13,642 nucleotides of DNA, from contig JAJYXA010000177.1 of assembly GCA_021791235.1 (NCBI GenBank), positions 1 through 13,642 of the forward strand. The letters are read 5' to 3'. How positions within the stretch are numbered: position 1 is the stretch's first letter; each line of letters starts with the position of its first letter. Under the pieces are notes generated by a model that worked only from the letters and a program-made list of their open reading frames with translations, was not told where the DNA came from and ran no database searches. The DNA comes from Pseudomonadota bacterium. GTDB lineage: Bacteria; Pseudomonadota; Gammaproteobacteria; Burkholderiales; Thiobacillaceae. Position numbers and translations under genes: made by a program. Shown here piece after piece: positions 1 to 7,323 of the stretch.

Positions 1-89
1 TTGTCCCCGCAAGGGGGAGGCCGTGGCTGTAAAGCCGATAGACCGGCAACAGCCACGCACTAAAGACGCTGAAGCGTCAACAACCACGC
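1..89. other. Gene-free left edge with three inverted repeats
   Basis: No coding region is seen here. Three perfect dyads lie close together: TCCCC at 4-8 with GGGGA at 14-18; the 9-bp pair CGTGGCTGT (22-30) and ACAGCCACG (49-57) with an 18-nt loop; and GACGCT (65-70) with AGCGTC (73-78). The last lies just beyond the stop of the minus-strand acyltransferase gene and may be its terminator. The others could be part of a structured intergenic repeat or the end of a neighbouring unit cut by the window edge. Confidence 0.5.
61..80 (-). terminator. Possible weak intrinsic terminator after the OlsB-like gene
   Basis: On the minus strand, 11 nt past the stop codon, a perfect short stem GACGC-TTCA-GCGTC (6 bp if closed to GACGCT/AGCGTC) is followed by TTTA. 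The stem is short and the U-tract is only three bases, so this is a weak candidate. Confidence 0.35.
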
Positions 90-839
90 TCATCCGATGA
101 GGCGGCGGGCATAGCTGCGGTTCAACTGCGCCATCGGCAGCAGCATCAGCAGGTCGGCGGTGTTGAAATCGGGGTCCCAGGCCGGTTCGCCGCACACCAT
201 CGCGCCGAGCCGGGTATAGCCCTTGATCAGCGGCGGCAGCGCGGCGGTCCGGCCGTCGTCGAGCGATTCGACCGGCAGGCGATAACGCGGAGTGACGTGC
301 CATTCGACCGGCGCAAGATGGCGTTCGGCGAGCTGGCGATACACGCTGGCGGCGGCATGGCCGCCGTCGGCCATGCCGATGCTGGCGCAGCCGACGATGT
401 ATTGGTGGCCATAGCGCGTCATGTAATCGGCCAGACCCATCCAAAGCCGCGCGATGACGGCGCCGCTGCGATGCGCCGGATGCACGCACGAACGGCCCAG
501 CTCGGCCATGCGCGGGCGCAGGAAGTTCAGCCGGGTGAGATCGAATTCCTGTTCGGAATAGTAGCTGCCGACGCGCCTGGCGGCCTCGGGGGGGAGGATG
601 CGATAGGTGCCGACGACTTCGCCGCTGGCGAGTTCGCGTACCAGCAGGTGGTCGCAGAACGGGTCGTACAGATCGATATCGTGTCCCGGCAGGACGGCCG
701 ACAGGCGCGCGCCCATTTCTTCGGCAAACACCTTGTGGCGCAGGCGCTGCGCTTCGCGGATTTCGCTGTCGTCCACCGCCAGCGAGACGTGATAGCGGCC
801 GGCGGGGACGGATTGAACGGGGCTGCGGAGGTCGAGCAT
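90..839 (-). CDS. OlsB-like GNAT-fold N-acyltransferase
   Basis: The 249-aa protein resembles the OlsB/hemolysin-type branch of the GNAT fold. In this family OlsB transfers a 3-hydroxyacyl chain from acyl-ACP to the alpha-amino group of ornithine, the first step of ornithine lipid synthesis. Family-like features are the N-terminal RLRHKVFAEEMG segment (about 32-43), VGTYRILPP (76-84), ELGRSCVHPAHR (113-124), GCASI (150-154) and a C-terminal block LIKGYTRLGAMVCGEPAWD (204-222) followed by FNTAD. The start is supported by GGGAG six bases upstream of the ATG. An OlsA partner is often adjacent in other bacteria; none is visible before the left edge. Related proteins act on other amino acids or amines, so the acceptor is not certain. 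There is no signal peptide or membrane segment. It is probably transcribed on its own or from the lipoprotein-kinase unit 108 bp upstream. Confidence 0.8.
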   Translation of the reverse strand: MLDLRSPVQSVPAGRYHVSLAVDDSEIREAQRLRHKVFAEEMGARLSAVLPGHDIDLYDPFCDHLLVRELASGEVVGTYRILPPEAARRVGSYYSEQEFDLTRLNFLRPRMAELGRSCVHPAHRSGAVIARLWMGLADYMTRYGHQYIVGCASIGMADGGHAAASVYRQLAERHLAPVEWHVTPRYRLPVESLDDGRTAALPPLIKGYTRLGAMVCGEPAWDPDFNTADLLMLLPMAQLNRSYARRLIG

Positions 840-947
840 GGGGCACTCCCATTGATGGAATGCGCCCAGCTTAGTGGCCGGGTGTTAATGCACGGTGACG
901 GCAGGATTGCGAAACGGTGACGCGATAATCGGTCTGCCGTTCCGGAT

Positions 948-1403
948 TTATTGCGTGACCCGGGTGACGCCCCCGCCCGACAGCACGCGCACGCGGTCGC
1001 CTACCCGGAATTCCTGGTCGGCCGCCTGGGTGACGGCGATCATCCGCCCCGAGTCGAGCTTGACGGTGATTTCCACGCCCTTCCGGCGGGTGACGGCCTC
1101 TTCCGCCGCCGCGCCGCCCACGCCGCCCAGCACCGCGCCGACGGTTGCGCCGACCACGCTGCCGCGGCCGCCGCCGACCGTGCTGCCAGCCACGCCGCCG
1201 ACGACTGCGCCCGCGCCCGCGCCGATCGGCGTCTTGGTGCCCTCGATGGTGACCTCGCGCACCGACTCCACGATGCCCATCTGCACCTCCTGGACGGTGC
1301 GCGCCTGGCTGCGGCTGTAATCCTTGCCGCCCAGACCCGCCGGGCAGCCTGCCAGCAGCAGCGTGCCGGCGGCGATGAGGGCGACGGCGAATGACCTGTT
1401 CAT
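948..1403 (-). CDS. Glycine-zipper outer-membrane lipoprotein (SlyB/Pcp-like)
   Basis: The 151-aa protein has a lipoprotein signal peptide: a charged start (MNRS), a hydrophobic stretch and the lipobox LLAGC with the lipidated Cys at residue 20. Residues about 60-100 are a glycine-zipper 2TM segment (repeated GAGAG, VVGG, VGATVG and VLGG patterns with GxxxG spacing), the mark of the SlyB/Pcp/YcfJ group of envelope lipoproteins. Residues 108-150 form a small beta-rich domain with EITVKLDSGR and FRVGDRVRV. The residue after the Cys is Pro rather than Asp, which fits outer-membrane sorting. GGGAG lies six bases before the ATG. It is only 15 bp downstream of the kinase gene and probably cotranscribed with it. 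Family members are linked to envelope integrity, but the molecular role is not well defined. Confidence 0.85.
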   Translation of the reverse strand: MNRSFAVALIAAGTLLLAGCPAGLGGKDYSRSQARTVQEVQMGIVESVREVTIEGTKTPIGAGAGAVVGGVAGSTVGGGRGSVVGATVGAVLGGVGGAAAEEAVTRRKGVEITVKLDSGRMIAVTQAADQEFRVGDRVRVLSGGGVTRVTQ

Positions 1404-1418
1404 GATGGGCTCCCGTGT

Positions 1419-2354
1419 TTACTGGAAATCGTAGCCAAACTCGGCATGGAACGCGCTGGCGATGTCGTCGCGCCCGGGGCGGTGGTTCTGTCCGCCGCGC
1501 CGGGCGATCTTGATCGCTCCCATGAGACTGCCCAGACGCCCGGAGGTTTCCCAGTCGAGCCCGCGGGTGATGCCGTACAGGATGCCGCTGCGGTAGGCGT
1601 CGCCGCAGCCGGTGGGGTCGAGGATGGCGGCGGGGCGCGCAGCCGGGATGTCGATCTCGCGGCCGGCCGTGTGGATCACCGAGCCTTCGGCGCCGCGCGT
1701 CACGATCAGCGCCTGGACGCGGCGCGCCAGCGCAGCCAGGTTTTCCCCGGTGCGGGTTTGCAGCAGTTCGGCCTCGTAGTCGTTGAGGATGACGTAGCGG
1801 GACTTGTGGACGCACTCCAGCAGTTCCTCGCCGGTAAACAGCGGCATGCCCTGGCCGGGATCGAACACGCACGGCACCCCGGCCTCGTGAAAGCCGCGCA
1901 CGTGGCGCAGCATGCCGTCGCGGCCGTCCGGGGAGACGATGCCGAGCTTGACGTCCGGCACCAGGCGCACGTCGTTCTCGTGCGCGTAGTTCATCGCGCC
2001 GGGGTGGAAGGCGGTGATCTGGTTGTCGGCGAGGTCGGTGGTGATGAAGGCCTGCGCGGTGTAGGTTCCGGCAATGTGGCGGATGTAATCGCGCGAAATC
2101 GCGTGGGCGTCGAGGCGTTCGGCGTAGGCGCCGAAGTCGTCGCCGACGGTCGCCATGATCAGCGGCTCGCCGCCCAGCAGCTTGAGGTTGTAGGCGATGT
2201 TGCCGGCGCAGCCGCCGAACTCGCGGCGCATCTCCGGCACCAGGAAGGACACGTTCAGCATGTGGATCTTGTCGGGCAGGATGTGGTGCTTGAAGTGGTC
2301 CTGGAACACCATGATGGAATCGAAGGCGAGGGAACCGCAGATGAGGGTGCGCAT
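1419..2354 (-). CDS. PfkB-family sugar/nucleoside kinase (adenosine-kinase-like)
   Basis: This 311-aa cytoplasmic kinase has the complete PfkB/ribokinase layout. Residues 1-12 (RTLICGSLAFDS) form the first beta strand; FGGCAGNIAYNL (46-57) is the N-terminal substrate-binding signature; NDYEAELL (191-198) is the NxxE magnesium motif; DPTGCGDAYRSG (246-257) is the C-terminal signature, with Asp252 as expected catalytic base and the anion hole around it. Length fits the family (about 300-330 aa). Overall sequence looks most like the bacterial adenosine/carbohydrate kinase branch, but substrate cannot be read from sequence alone. No good Shine-Dalgarno precedes the ATG. A candidate sigma70 -10 lies about 45 bp upstream, and the lipoprotein gene follows after 15 bp. 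Confidence 0.85.
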   Translation of the reverse strand: MRTLICGSLAFDSIMVFQDHFKHHILPDKIHMLNVSFLVPEMRREFGGCAGNIAYNLKLLGGEPLIMATVGDDFGAYAERLDAHAISRDYIRHIAGTYTAQAFITTDLADNQITAFHPGAMNYAHENDVRLVPDVKLGIVSPDGRDGMLRHVRGFHEAGVPCVFDPGQGMPLFTGEELLECVHKSRYVILNDYEAELLQTRTGENLAALARRVQALIVTRGAEGSVIHTAGREIDIPAARPAAILDPTGCGDAYRSGILYGITRGLDWETSGRLGSLMGAIKIARRGGQNHRPGRDDIASAFHAEFGYDFQ

Positions 2355-2399
2355 GATGGTTGGATTCAGTGGCGGTGTGGGATGAAAACGACAGCCGCG

Positions 2400-2405
2400 A
2401 TTATA
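2400..2405 (-). promoter_or_regulatory. Candidate -10 box for the kinase-lipoprotein unit
   Basis: A perfect TATAAT is present on the minus strand in the divergent gap between the kinase (minus) and the phospholipase-like gene (plus), about 45 bp before the kinase ATG. The hexamers 16-18 bp further upstream (around 2422-2429) match the -35 consensus poorly, so this rests mainly on the -10 match. The rest of the gap (2355-2486) shows no clear plus-strand promoter. Confidence 0.45.
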
Positions 2406-2486
2406 CGCAGGGCAACGCGGCCCGGTTTCACGGAAGATTCACGCGCCTGACAGCGCGCGGTCATGCGGCGCGGCCATGCTGCGCGC

Positions 2487-3356
2487 ATGAATGCACAACG
2501 CCTCGCGCTCTGGTGGTCGATTCCGGCAAGCCTGTTTGCCGCGGACGTGCTGGCGTGGGGGCTCTACACCCATGTGTATTTCGCGCAGCTGCTGGTATGG
2601 GCGGTGCCGCTCCTGGATCCCGCGCTGCGTCGCGCGGTGCGGCGTTTCCCGCAGCGGCTGATGGCGGGCGCCTGCCTGCCCGACCTGGCGCTGGTGGGCT
2701 CCACCGCGCGCACCCGCGCATTCGACGCCAGCCACCGCTGGGAAACCGCCCATGCGCTGCTGGATGCGGCGCACGACGACGAGACGCGCGCCTGCGCCGT
2801 CGGCGCGATCAGCCACCTGTGGGTCGACATCATCGCGCACAATCACTTCGTTCCCGCGCACGAGCACCTGTGGTGGAACGTGCCGATGCTGACGCACGCC
2901 GCGTCGGAATGGGCGATGGACCGCCACATCGCGCGCCATCTGTTCCGCCCGCCCGCCACCCTGCTGCAGGCCGACGGCTGGCTGGTCGATTATGTGGCGC
3001 GCAACTTCGGCTGCACCCCTGCCGCCGGCCGCCGCGCGATCCGGCAGCTGGCGGGCGCCGAGGCCCTGCTGCGGCACAGCCGCCTGCCGAATATGCTGCA
3101 CGGCATGGGGCGCGTGCTCGACCGCAGGCTCGCCGCGCGCTTCGATTACTACATCCAGGAAGTCACGACCCGCCTGCCGCAGGTCAACCGCGTGCTCGCC
3201 GGCGAGGCGCCGGCCTGGCTGGCCGATTGCCCGCCGGTGGCGGTGGCGCGCGAACGCATTGCCGCGCACGCGCCGGAACTGGTGGCCTGCCGCATGCCGC
3301 TGCCGGGAGATTTGTTCGAAGTCGAGGTGCGGCCGGGTTTGCGCAACGCGGCTTGA
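2487..3356 (+). CDS. Zinc-dependent phospholipase C-like protein
   Basis: The only plus-strand gene. From the ATG at 2487 it encodes 289 aa; an alternative in-frame ATG at 2463 adds eight residues (MRRGHAAR) that would spoil the signal-like start, so the later start is preferred, although neither has a clear Shine-Dalgarno. Residues 1-23 look like a short signal or membrane segment ending VLA. Cleavage there would expose Trp24; in Bacillus-type PC-PLC the mature N-terminal Trp is a zinc ligand. Further candidate ligands fall in family-like motifs: His29 (YTHVYFAQ), Asp66 (GACLPDLALVG), His83 (SHRWETAHALL), and His110/Asp114/His118 (AISHLWVDIIAHNHF). Known members hydrolyse phospholipids at zinc sites, while many environmental ones are uncharacterised. 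The substrate is unknown. It converges on the PAP2 gene across a palindromic repeat. Confidence 0.75.
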   Translation: MNAQRLALWWSIPASLFAADVLAWGLYTHVYFAQLLVWAVPLLDPALRRAVRRFPQRLMAGACLPDLALVGSTARTRAFDASHRWETAHALLDAAHDDETRACAVGAISHLWVDIIAHNHFVPAHEHLWWNVPMLTHAASEWAMDRHIARHLFRPPATLLQADGWLVDYVARNFGCTPAAGRRAIRQLAGAEALLRHSRLPNMLHGMGRVLDRRLAARFDYYIQEVTTRLPQVNRVLAGEAPAWLADCPPVAVARERIAAHAPELVACRMPLPGDLFEVEVRPGLRNAA

Positions 3357-3370
3357 GGGTCAAAAAACCT

Positions 3371-3475
3371 TTAACCACAGAGACACAGCTAAATCCAGCT
3401 GTCGCCCGACGGGTGATCGCACAGCGTGCCACGAGGTCTTGTCTTTCCTCTATGTCTCTGTGCCTCTGTGGTGAA
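3371..3475. repeat. CACAGAG-armed inverted-repeat element, copy 1
   Basis: The element lies in the convergent gap between the phospholipase-like gene and the PAP2 gene. Its outer arms are TTAACCACAGAGACACAG (3371-3388) and CTCTGTGCCTCTGTGGTGAA (3456-3475); the terminal 12 bases pair with one mismatch. Arms are built from an imperfect 8-bp period (CACAGAG plus one base). The middle (3389-3455) holds smaller dyads, for example AGCT-AAATCC-AGCT and CCCGACGGG. A second copy with the same ends but a different middle is at 7837-7953. Placed between converging genes it could also act as a terminator in both directions. Confidence 0.8.
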
Positions 3476-3489
3476 GATTCAGGACACGT

Positions 3490-4038
3490 TCACAGCGCCA
3501 GCGTCAGCGCGGCAATCGTCCCGCCCAGCAGCGCGCCAGCCAGCACATCGCTCACATAGTGCAGTCCCAGCACCAGGCGCGACAGCGCGACCAGCGCGGT
3601 GAACGGCCACACCAGCCAGCCGAGCGCCGGGTAATAGGCGGCGGCGACGAGACTGAACACCACTGCGTGCAGGGTGTGGCCGGAGGGAAAACTGAAGCGG
3701 TCGAGCGGCGCGGTCAGGCAGCAGATCGATGGACAGGCCTGATACGGTCGCGGACGCTCGGTGGCGCCCTTTAGCCACTTGTAGATCAGCGTGCCCAGGA
3801 GGCCGGCGACGATCATGTGCAGCACGGCCGGAATCGCCCCCCAGCCATGCCAGGCGATCAGCGACAGCATCAGCCCATACCAGAACACGCCGTCGCCGAG
3901 GCGGCTGGCGAGCCGCAAGAAGCCGACTTCCCAGTCGGGCAGGCGCACGCCGTTGAGGCGTTCCAGCCAGGCATGCTCGCGTGCGGCCAGTCGATCGAGG
4001 CCTTGATGGGTGTAGAGACTCAGGCGCATTCGCTGCAT
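3490..4038 (-). CDS. PAP2-family membrane phosphatase
   Basis: A 182-aa integral membrane phosphatase of the type 2 phosphatidic acid phosphatase superfamily. All three active-site motifs are intact: K90-x6-R97-P98 (KGATERPRP), P118-SGH121 (nucleophile-assisting His) and S153-R154-x5-H160-x3-D164 (SRLVLGLHYVSD). Hydrophobic segments fall at about 52-66, 71-87, 122-137, 140-153 and 163-181. Members remove phosphate from phosphatidic acid, undecaprenyl pyrophosphate, phosphatidylglycerol phosphate or lipid A; the substrate is not determined. The ATG at 4036-4038 was chosen because AGGAG lies six bases upstream; an upstream extension of 43 residues overlaps the glycosyltransferase coding region and looks like a shadow. 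It follows the GT4 gene by 17 bp, so the two are probably one unit. Confidence 0.88.
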   Translation of the reverse strand: MQRMRLSLYTHQGLDRLAAREHAWLERLNGVRLPDWEVGFLRLASRLGDGVFWYGLMLSLIAWHGWGAIPAVLHMIVAGLLGTLIYKWLKGATERPRPYQACPSICCLTAPLDRFSFPSGHTLHAVVFSLVAAAYYPALGWLVWPFTALVALSRLVLGLHYVSDVLAGALLGGTIAALTLAL

Positions 4039-4055
4039 GTTCGGCTCCTGGCGAT

Positions 4056-5291
4056 TTATCCGGTGCGTGCGGCGGACGACCAGTCCAGCGTGGCGTCGGC
4101 CGTCGCGGATTGCGGCAGGGCGAGGCGCAGCAGCACGCGCTCGAAGCTGTCGATGATGACGTCCCACGACAATTGCGCCGCGCGCGCGGATGCGGCCGTT
4201 CCGAGGCGGCGTTGCCGGGCGGAGTCGCAGGCCAGCGACACGGCCTGGGCGATGAATGCGTCCTCGTCTTCCGGCGGCGCCTTGAGGCCGTTTTCAGCGT
4301 GGCGGATGACCTCCTCGGCGGCGGCGCAGTCGTAGGCCACCACCGCGAGGCCCGAGGCCATGGCCTCGATGGTCACGTTGCCCCAGGTTTCGGTCAGGCT
4401 GGGGAACAGGAATACATCGCCGGACGCGTAATGCGCCGCCAACGCCTCGCCGACCTGCGTGCCGCAGAAAACGGCGTCGGGCCGACCGGCCTGCCAGCTT
4501 GCGCGTTCGGGGCCGTCGCCGACCAGCACCAGGCGGGTGGCGGGGTTGGCCTCGCGCATGGCGTCGAAGGCTCGGAATACCAGCGTCAGGTTCTTTTCGG
4601 CTGCCAGGCGTCCCACGTACAGCACCACGGTTTCGTTTTCGTTCACGCCCCAGCGCGCGCGCAGGGCGAGGTCGCGGCGGCCGGGGTGGAACAGCTTGGT
4701 GTCGACCCCGCGGCCGATGATCTCGATGTTCTCGTAGCCCGATGCGATCAGTTCGCGGCGGATGCCCTCGGTCGGCACCAGGGTGACGGCGGCCTTGTTA
4801 TGGAACTTGCGCAGGTAGGCGACGATGGCGCGGCGCAGCAGGCCGAATCCATAGTGGCTGCTGTAGCTGTGGAAATTGGTGTGGAAGTCGCTCGCGACCG
4901 GAAGACGCAGTTTGTTGGCGACCGCCAGCGCCGACCAGCCGAGCGGGCCTTCGGTGGCGATCTGCACCACGTCGGGACGCTGCCTGGTCCACAGACGGGT
5001 CAATGCCGCTTTCGCCGGCAGCCCCATTTTCAGGCCTTCGTAACGCGGCAATGCGATGCCGCGCTGCAGGTGCTCGCTCAAGGTGGCGGTGGGCTGCGGC
5101 TGCTCGTCGGCGTGCTGGCGCGGACGAATCAGCTGCACCTGATGATTGCGCACCTGCAGGCCGTCGACCAGGCGGCCGAGCGTCATCGCCACGCCGTTGA
5201 CTTCAGGCGGGTAGGTTTCGGTCACCACCGCGATGCGCAGCTGCGGGCGCATCGACGGCAGGGTCTGGCAGGTGAATTCGGCTGCATCCAT
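4056..5291 (-). CDS. GT4-family (GT-B) glycosyltransferase
   Basis: About 411 aa from the ATG at 5291. The N-terminal Rossmann domain begins LRIAVVTETYPPEVNGVA (18-35), typical of the GT4 group that includes mannosyl- and sulfoquinovosyl-/glucosyl-diacylglycerol transferases. The C-terminal nucleotide-sugar domain has VGRLAAEKN (226-234), VLVGDGPE and the E-x7-E motif (E301 and E309) in TETWGNVTIEAMASG. It transfers a hexose from an NDP- or GDP-sugar with retention of configuration; donor and acceptor are unknown. Start choice is open: a TTG at 5321, ATGs at 5303, 5291 and 5252 are in frame. Homology argues that little before LRIAVV is needed, so 5252 is also plausible. AGGGA about 13 nt before 5291 is the only Shine-Dalgarno-like site. 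Neighbours dgkA and PAP2 suggest a lipid acceptor, which is inference. Confidence 0.85.
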   Translation of the reverse strand: MDAAEFTCQTLPSMRPQLRIAVVTETYPPEVNGVAMTLGRLVDGLQVRNHQVQLIRPRQHADEQPQPTATLSEHLQRGIALPRYEGLKMGLPAKAALTRLWTRQRPDVVQIATEGPLGWSALAVANKLRLPVASDFHTNFHSYSSHYGFGLLRRAIVAYLRKFHNKAAVTLVPTEGIRRELIASGYENIEIIGRGVDTKLFHPGRRDLALRARWGVNENETVVLYVGRLAAEKNLTLVFRAFDAMREANPATRLVLVGDGPERASWQAGRPDAVFCGTQVGEALAAHYASGDVFLFPSLTETWGNVTIEAMASGLAVVAYDCAAAEEVIRHAENGLKAPPEDEDAFIAQAVSLACDSARQRRLGTAASARAAQLSWDVIIDSFERVLLRLALPQSATADATLDWSSAARTG

Positions 5292-5387
5292 GGCGCAGAG
5301 CATGTCCCTGATCTGCAACAAACAGATGACGCCGCGGTGACGGTTTGGTGAACCCTGCGGCCCCAGACGGCGCGATTCCGGTCCGGA

Positions 5388-5765
5388 TCAGCCCAGCAGC
5401 ACCAGCGCCCACACGACCGCGACGTTGACGAGCGCGAGCATCACTGCCGCGCTGCCCATGTCCTTGGCGCGCTTGATGAGCTGGTGGTGCTCAAGGGAAA
5501 TTCGATCCACCGCGGCCTCGACCGCCGAATTCAGCAATTCGACGATCAGCACGCCCAGCACCGCGGCGACCATCAGCGCGCGTTCGATGCCGGTGTCGCC
5601 CAGATAGAGCGCGAGCGGAATCAGCAGCAGCGCCAGAAACACTTCCTGGCGGAACGCGTCCTCATGTCTGAAGGCAGCGGTGAGGCCGGCCCACGAGTAG
5701 CCTGCCGCGTTCAGCACGCGCTGCAGGCCGGTCTTGCCTTTGAACGGGCTGACGGGCTCGTTCAT
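5388..5765 (-). CDS. Diacylglycerol kinase (DgkA)
   Basis: A 125-aa small integral membrane kinase that phosphorylates diacylglycerol to phosphatidic acid with ATP, recycling diacylglycerol made during envelope glycan synthesis. Three transmembrane helices are visible at about 41-56, 62-79 and 106-124. The DgkA signature [15 protein letters not shown] (76-90) is intact, with the catalytic and metal-binding Glu residues, followed by [17 protein letters not shown]. Length matches E. coli DgkA (about 122 aa). The ATG overlaps the gcvPB stop as ATGA (5762-5765), so translation is probably coupled and the gene sits at the end of the riboswitch-controlled operon. The same reading frame stays open for over 1.2 kb upstream, opposite no stop in gcvPB, but that is a shadow of gcvPB. 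The GT4 gene follows after a gap of about 100 bp. Confidence 0.93.
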   Translation of the reverse strand: MNEPVSPFKGKTGLQRVLNAAGYSWAGLTAAFRHEDAFRQEVFLALLLIPLALYLGDTGIERALMVAAVLGVLIVELLNSAVEAAVDRISLEHHQLIKRAKDMGSAAVMLALVNVAVVWALVLLG

Positions 5766-7213
5766 GCGGGGGGCTTGTAGGCCAGATCGAGTTCGCGCGC
5801 GGCCCTGACGTCGTCCAGGCGCCGCACCGGCAGGCTGTAGGGCGCGCCCTTGACCAGTTCGGGGTGGGTTTCGGCTTCGTGCTTGATCTTGATCATGGCG
5901 TCGATGAAGCCGTCCAGCGTTTCGCGGCTCTCGGTCTCGGTCGGCTCGATCAGCAGGCACTCCGGCACCAAGAGCGGGAAGTAGGTGGTCGGCGCGTGGT
6001 AGCCGTAGTCGAGCAGGCGCTTGGCGAAGTCCATCGCCGACACGCCGGTGGCGTCCTTCAGCTTCTTCAGCGTGACGATGAATTCGTGGCTGGCGCGGCG
6101 GCTGGGGTAGGCCAGATCGAAGCCGGCCTCGCGCAGCCGGGCCATCAGGTAGTTGGCGTTCAGCGTGGCGTATTCGGCGACGCGGTGCATGCCCTCGCGC
6201 CCCAGCAGGCGGGCGTACACGTAGGCGCGCATCAGCACGCCGGCGTTGCCCATGTTGGCCGACAGGCGGCCGATCGACTGCGGCAGGTCGGCCTCGGTCG
6301 CCAGCCGGTAGAAGCCGTTCTCGTTCAGCACCAGCGGAATCGGCATGAAGGGCAAGAGGCGCTCCGCCACGCCCACCGGACCCGCGCCCGGTCCGCCGCC
6401 GCCGTGCGGGGTGGAGAAGGTCTTGTGCAGGTTCATGTGGATGACGTCGAAGCCCATGTCGCCCGGGCGAACCTTGCCGAGGATGGCGTTGAGGTTGGCG
6501 CCGTCGTAATACAAGAGGCCGCCGGCGTCGTGGACGATGGTCTGGATGTCGGCGATGGTCTTCTCGAACACCCCCAGCGTCGACGGGTTGGTCAGCATCA
6601 GGCCGGCGGTGTGCGGGCCGACCGCCGCCTTCAGCGCCGCGAGGTCGACGCTGCCGGTCGCGTCGGTGGGGATTTCCCTGACCGTGTAGCCGCACATCGT
6701 CGCGGTGGCCGGGTTGGTGCCGTGCGCCGCGTCCGGCACGATGATCTCGCGCCGCGCGCTGTCGCCGCGCGCGTCGTGGTAGGCGCGGATCATCGCCACC
6801 CCGGCGAATTCGCCGTGCGCGCCCGCCATCGGCGCCATCGACACGCCGGCCATGCCGGTGACGTCCTTCAGCATTTCCTGCAGTTCGAGCATGCTGGCGA
6901 GGAAGCCCTGTCCGGTCTCGTCCGGGCTCGCCGGATGGCGCGCCAGGAACTGCGGCAGCATTGCCAGCGAATTGCAGGCGCGCGGGTTGTACTTCATGGT
7001 GCACGAACCGAGCGGGTAGAACTGCGTGTCGATCGAGAAATTCAACTGCGACAGACGTGTGTAGTGGCGCACCACCTCGAGCTCGGAGACTTCGGGCAGC
7101 GCAGGCGAATCCTTGCGCCGCAGCGCGGCGGGCAGGTCGTCGAGGCTGCCGCCAGCAGCGGGCAATTGGGCGGTAGCGGTGCGGCCGGGACGGGAATGGT
7201 CGAATATCAGCAT
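5762..7213 (-). CDS. Glycine dehydrogenase (decarboxylating) subunit 2, GcvPB
   Basis: A 483-aa C-terminal half of the split P-protein of the glycine cleavage system. With GcvPA it decarboxylates glycine using PLP and passes the aminomethyl group to lipoyl-GcvH. The PLP lysine is K264 in [16 protein letters not shown] (261-276); [13 protein letters not shown] (159-171), [11 protein letters not shown] (207-217) and [10 protein letters not shown] (235-244) are further family motifs. The ATG at 7211-7213 ([11 protein letters not shown]) fits homologues; a further 26 residues upstream in frame are only a translation of the repeat element. No Shine-Dalgarno is visible: the CTAG-heptad repeat ends five bases before the ATG. 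The gene is separated from gcvPA by tpx, and dgkA overlaps its stop. Confidence 0.95.
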   Translation of the reverse strand: MLIFDHSRPGRTATAQLPAAGGSLDDLPAALRRKDSPALPEVSELEVVRHYTRLSQLNFSIDTQFYPLGSCTMKYNPRACNSLAMLPQFLARHPASPDETGQGFLASMLELQEMLKDVTGMAGVSMAPMAGAHGEFAGVAMIRAYHDARGDSARREIIVPDAAHGTNPATATMCGYTVREIPTDATGSVDLAALKAAVGPHTAGLMLTNPSTLGVFEKTIADIQTIVHDAGGLLYYDGANLNAILGKVRPGDMGFDVIHMNLHKTFSTPHGGGGPGAGPVGVAERLLPFMPIPLVLNENGFYRLATEADLPQSIGRLSANMGNAGVLMRAYVYARLLGREGMHRVAEYATLNANYLMARLREAGFDLAYPSRRASHEFIVTLKKLKDATGVSAMDFAKRLLDYGYHAPTTYFPLLVPECLLIEPTETESRETLDGFIDAMIKIKHEAETHPELVKGAPYSLPVRRLDDVRAARELDLAYKPPA

Positions 7214-7218
7214 GGTGG

Positions 7219-7319
7219 TAGGGGCTAGGATCTGGGAATTAGGGGCTAGGGTCGGGGCGCGGAATACAGGGGGCGCGGCGAAGCCGCACATTCCCTAGTT
7301 CCTAGCCCCTAGTTCCTAA
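7219..7319. repeat. CTAG-heptad inverted-repeat element, copy A (tpx-gcvPB gap)
   Basis: The left arm starts at 7219 with heptads AGGGGCT, AGGATCT, GGGAATT and AGGGGCT. The right arm read on the minus strand has AGGAACT, AGGGGCT and AGGAACT, then AGGGAATG. The core has a perfect hairpin GCGGC-GAA-GCCGC (7275-7287) followed by CATTCCCTA on the plus strand. Five CTAG sites were counted. It fills the 110-bp gap from the tpx stop (7324) to the gcvPB start (7213) almost exactly. Confidence 0.9.
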
Positions 7320-7323
7320 CACC

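Noticed and set aside
3981..5351. Long plus-strand open frame of 456 codons opposite the glycosyltransferase
   Set aside because: Its translation is His/Gln/Val/Ala-rich without motifs, and the minus strand carries a complete GT4 protein. The same applies to plus-strand frames at 1446-2450, 5864-7228, 8323-9360 and 10142-11230.
5366..5390. A dyad CCGGTCCGG overlapping the dgkA stop as a terminator
   Set aside because: The stem is short with a very small loop and no U-tract follows on the minus strand.
5388..7004. A 538-codon open frame on the minus strand covering dgkA and most of gcvPB
   Set aside because: Only its last 125 codons match a protein family (DgkA). The rest is Arg/Pro-rich low-complexity translation lying out of frame over gcvPB, typical of a shadow in GC-rich DNA.
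7214..7291. An N-terminal extension of gcvPB by 26 residues
   Set aside because: It is a translation of repeat copy A and is not similar to GcvPB N-termini; [11 protein letters not shown] at 7213 is the family-like start.
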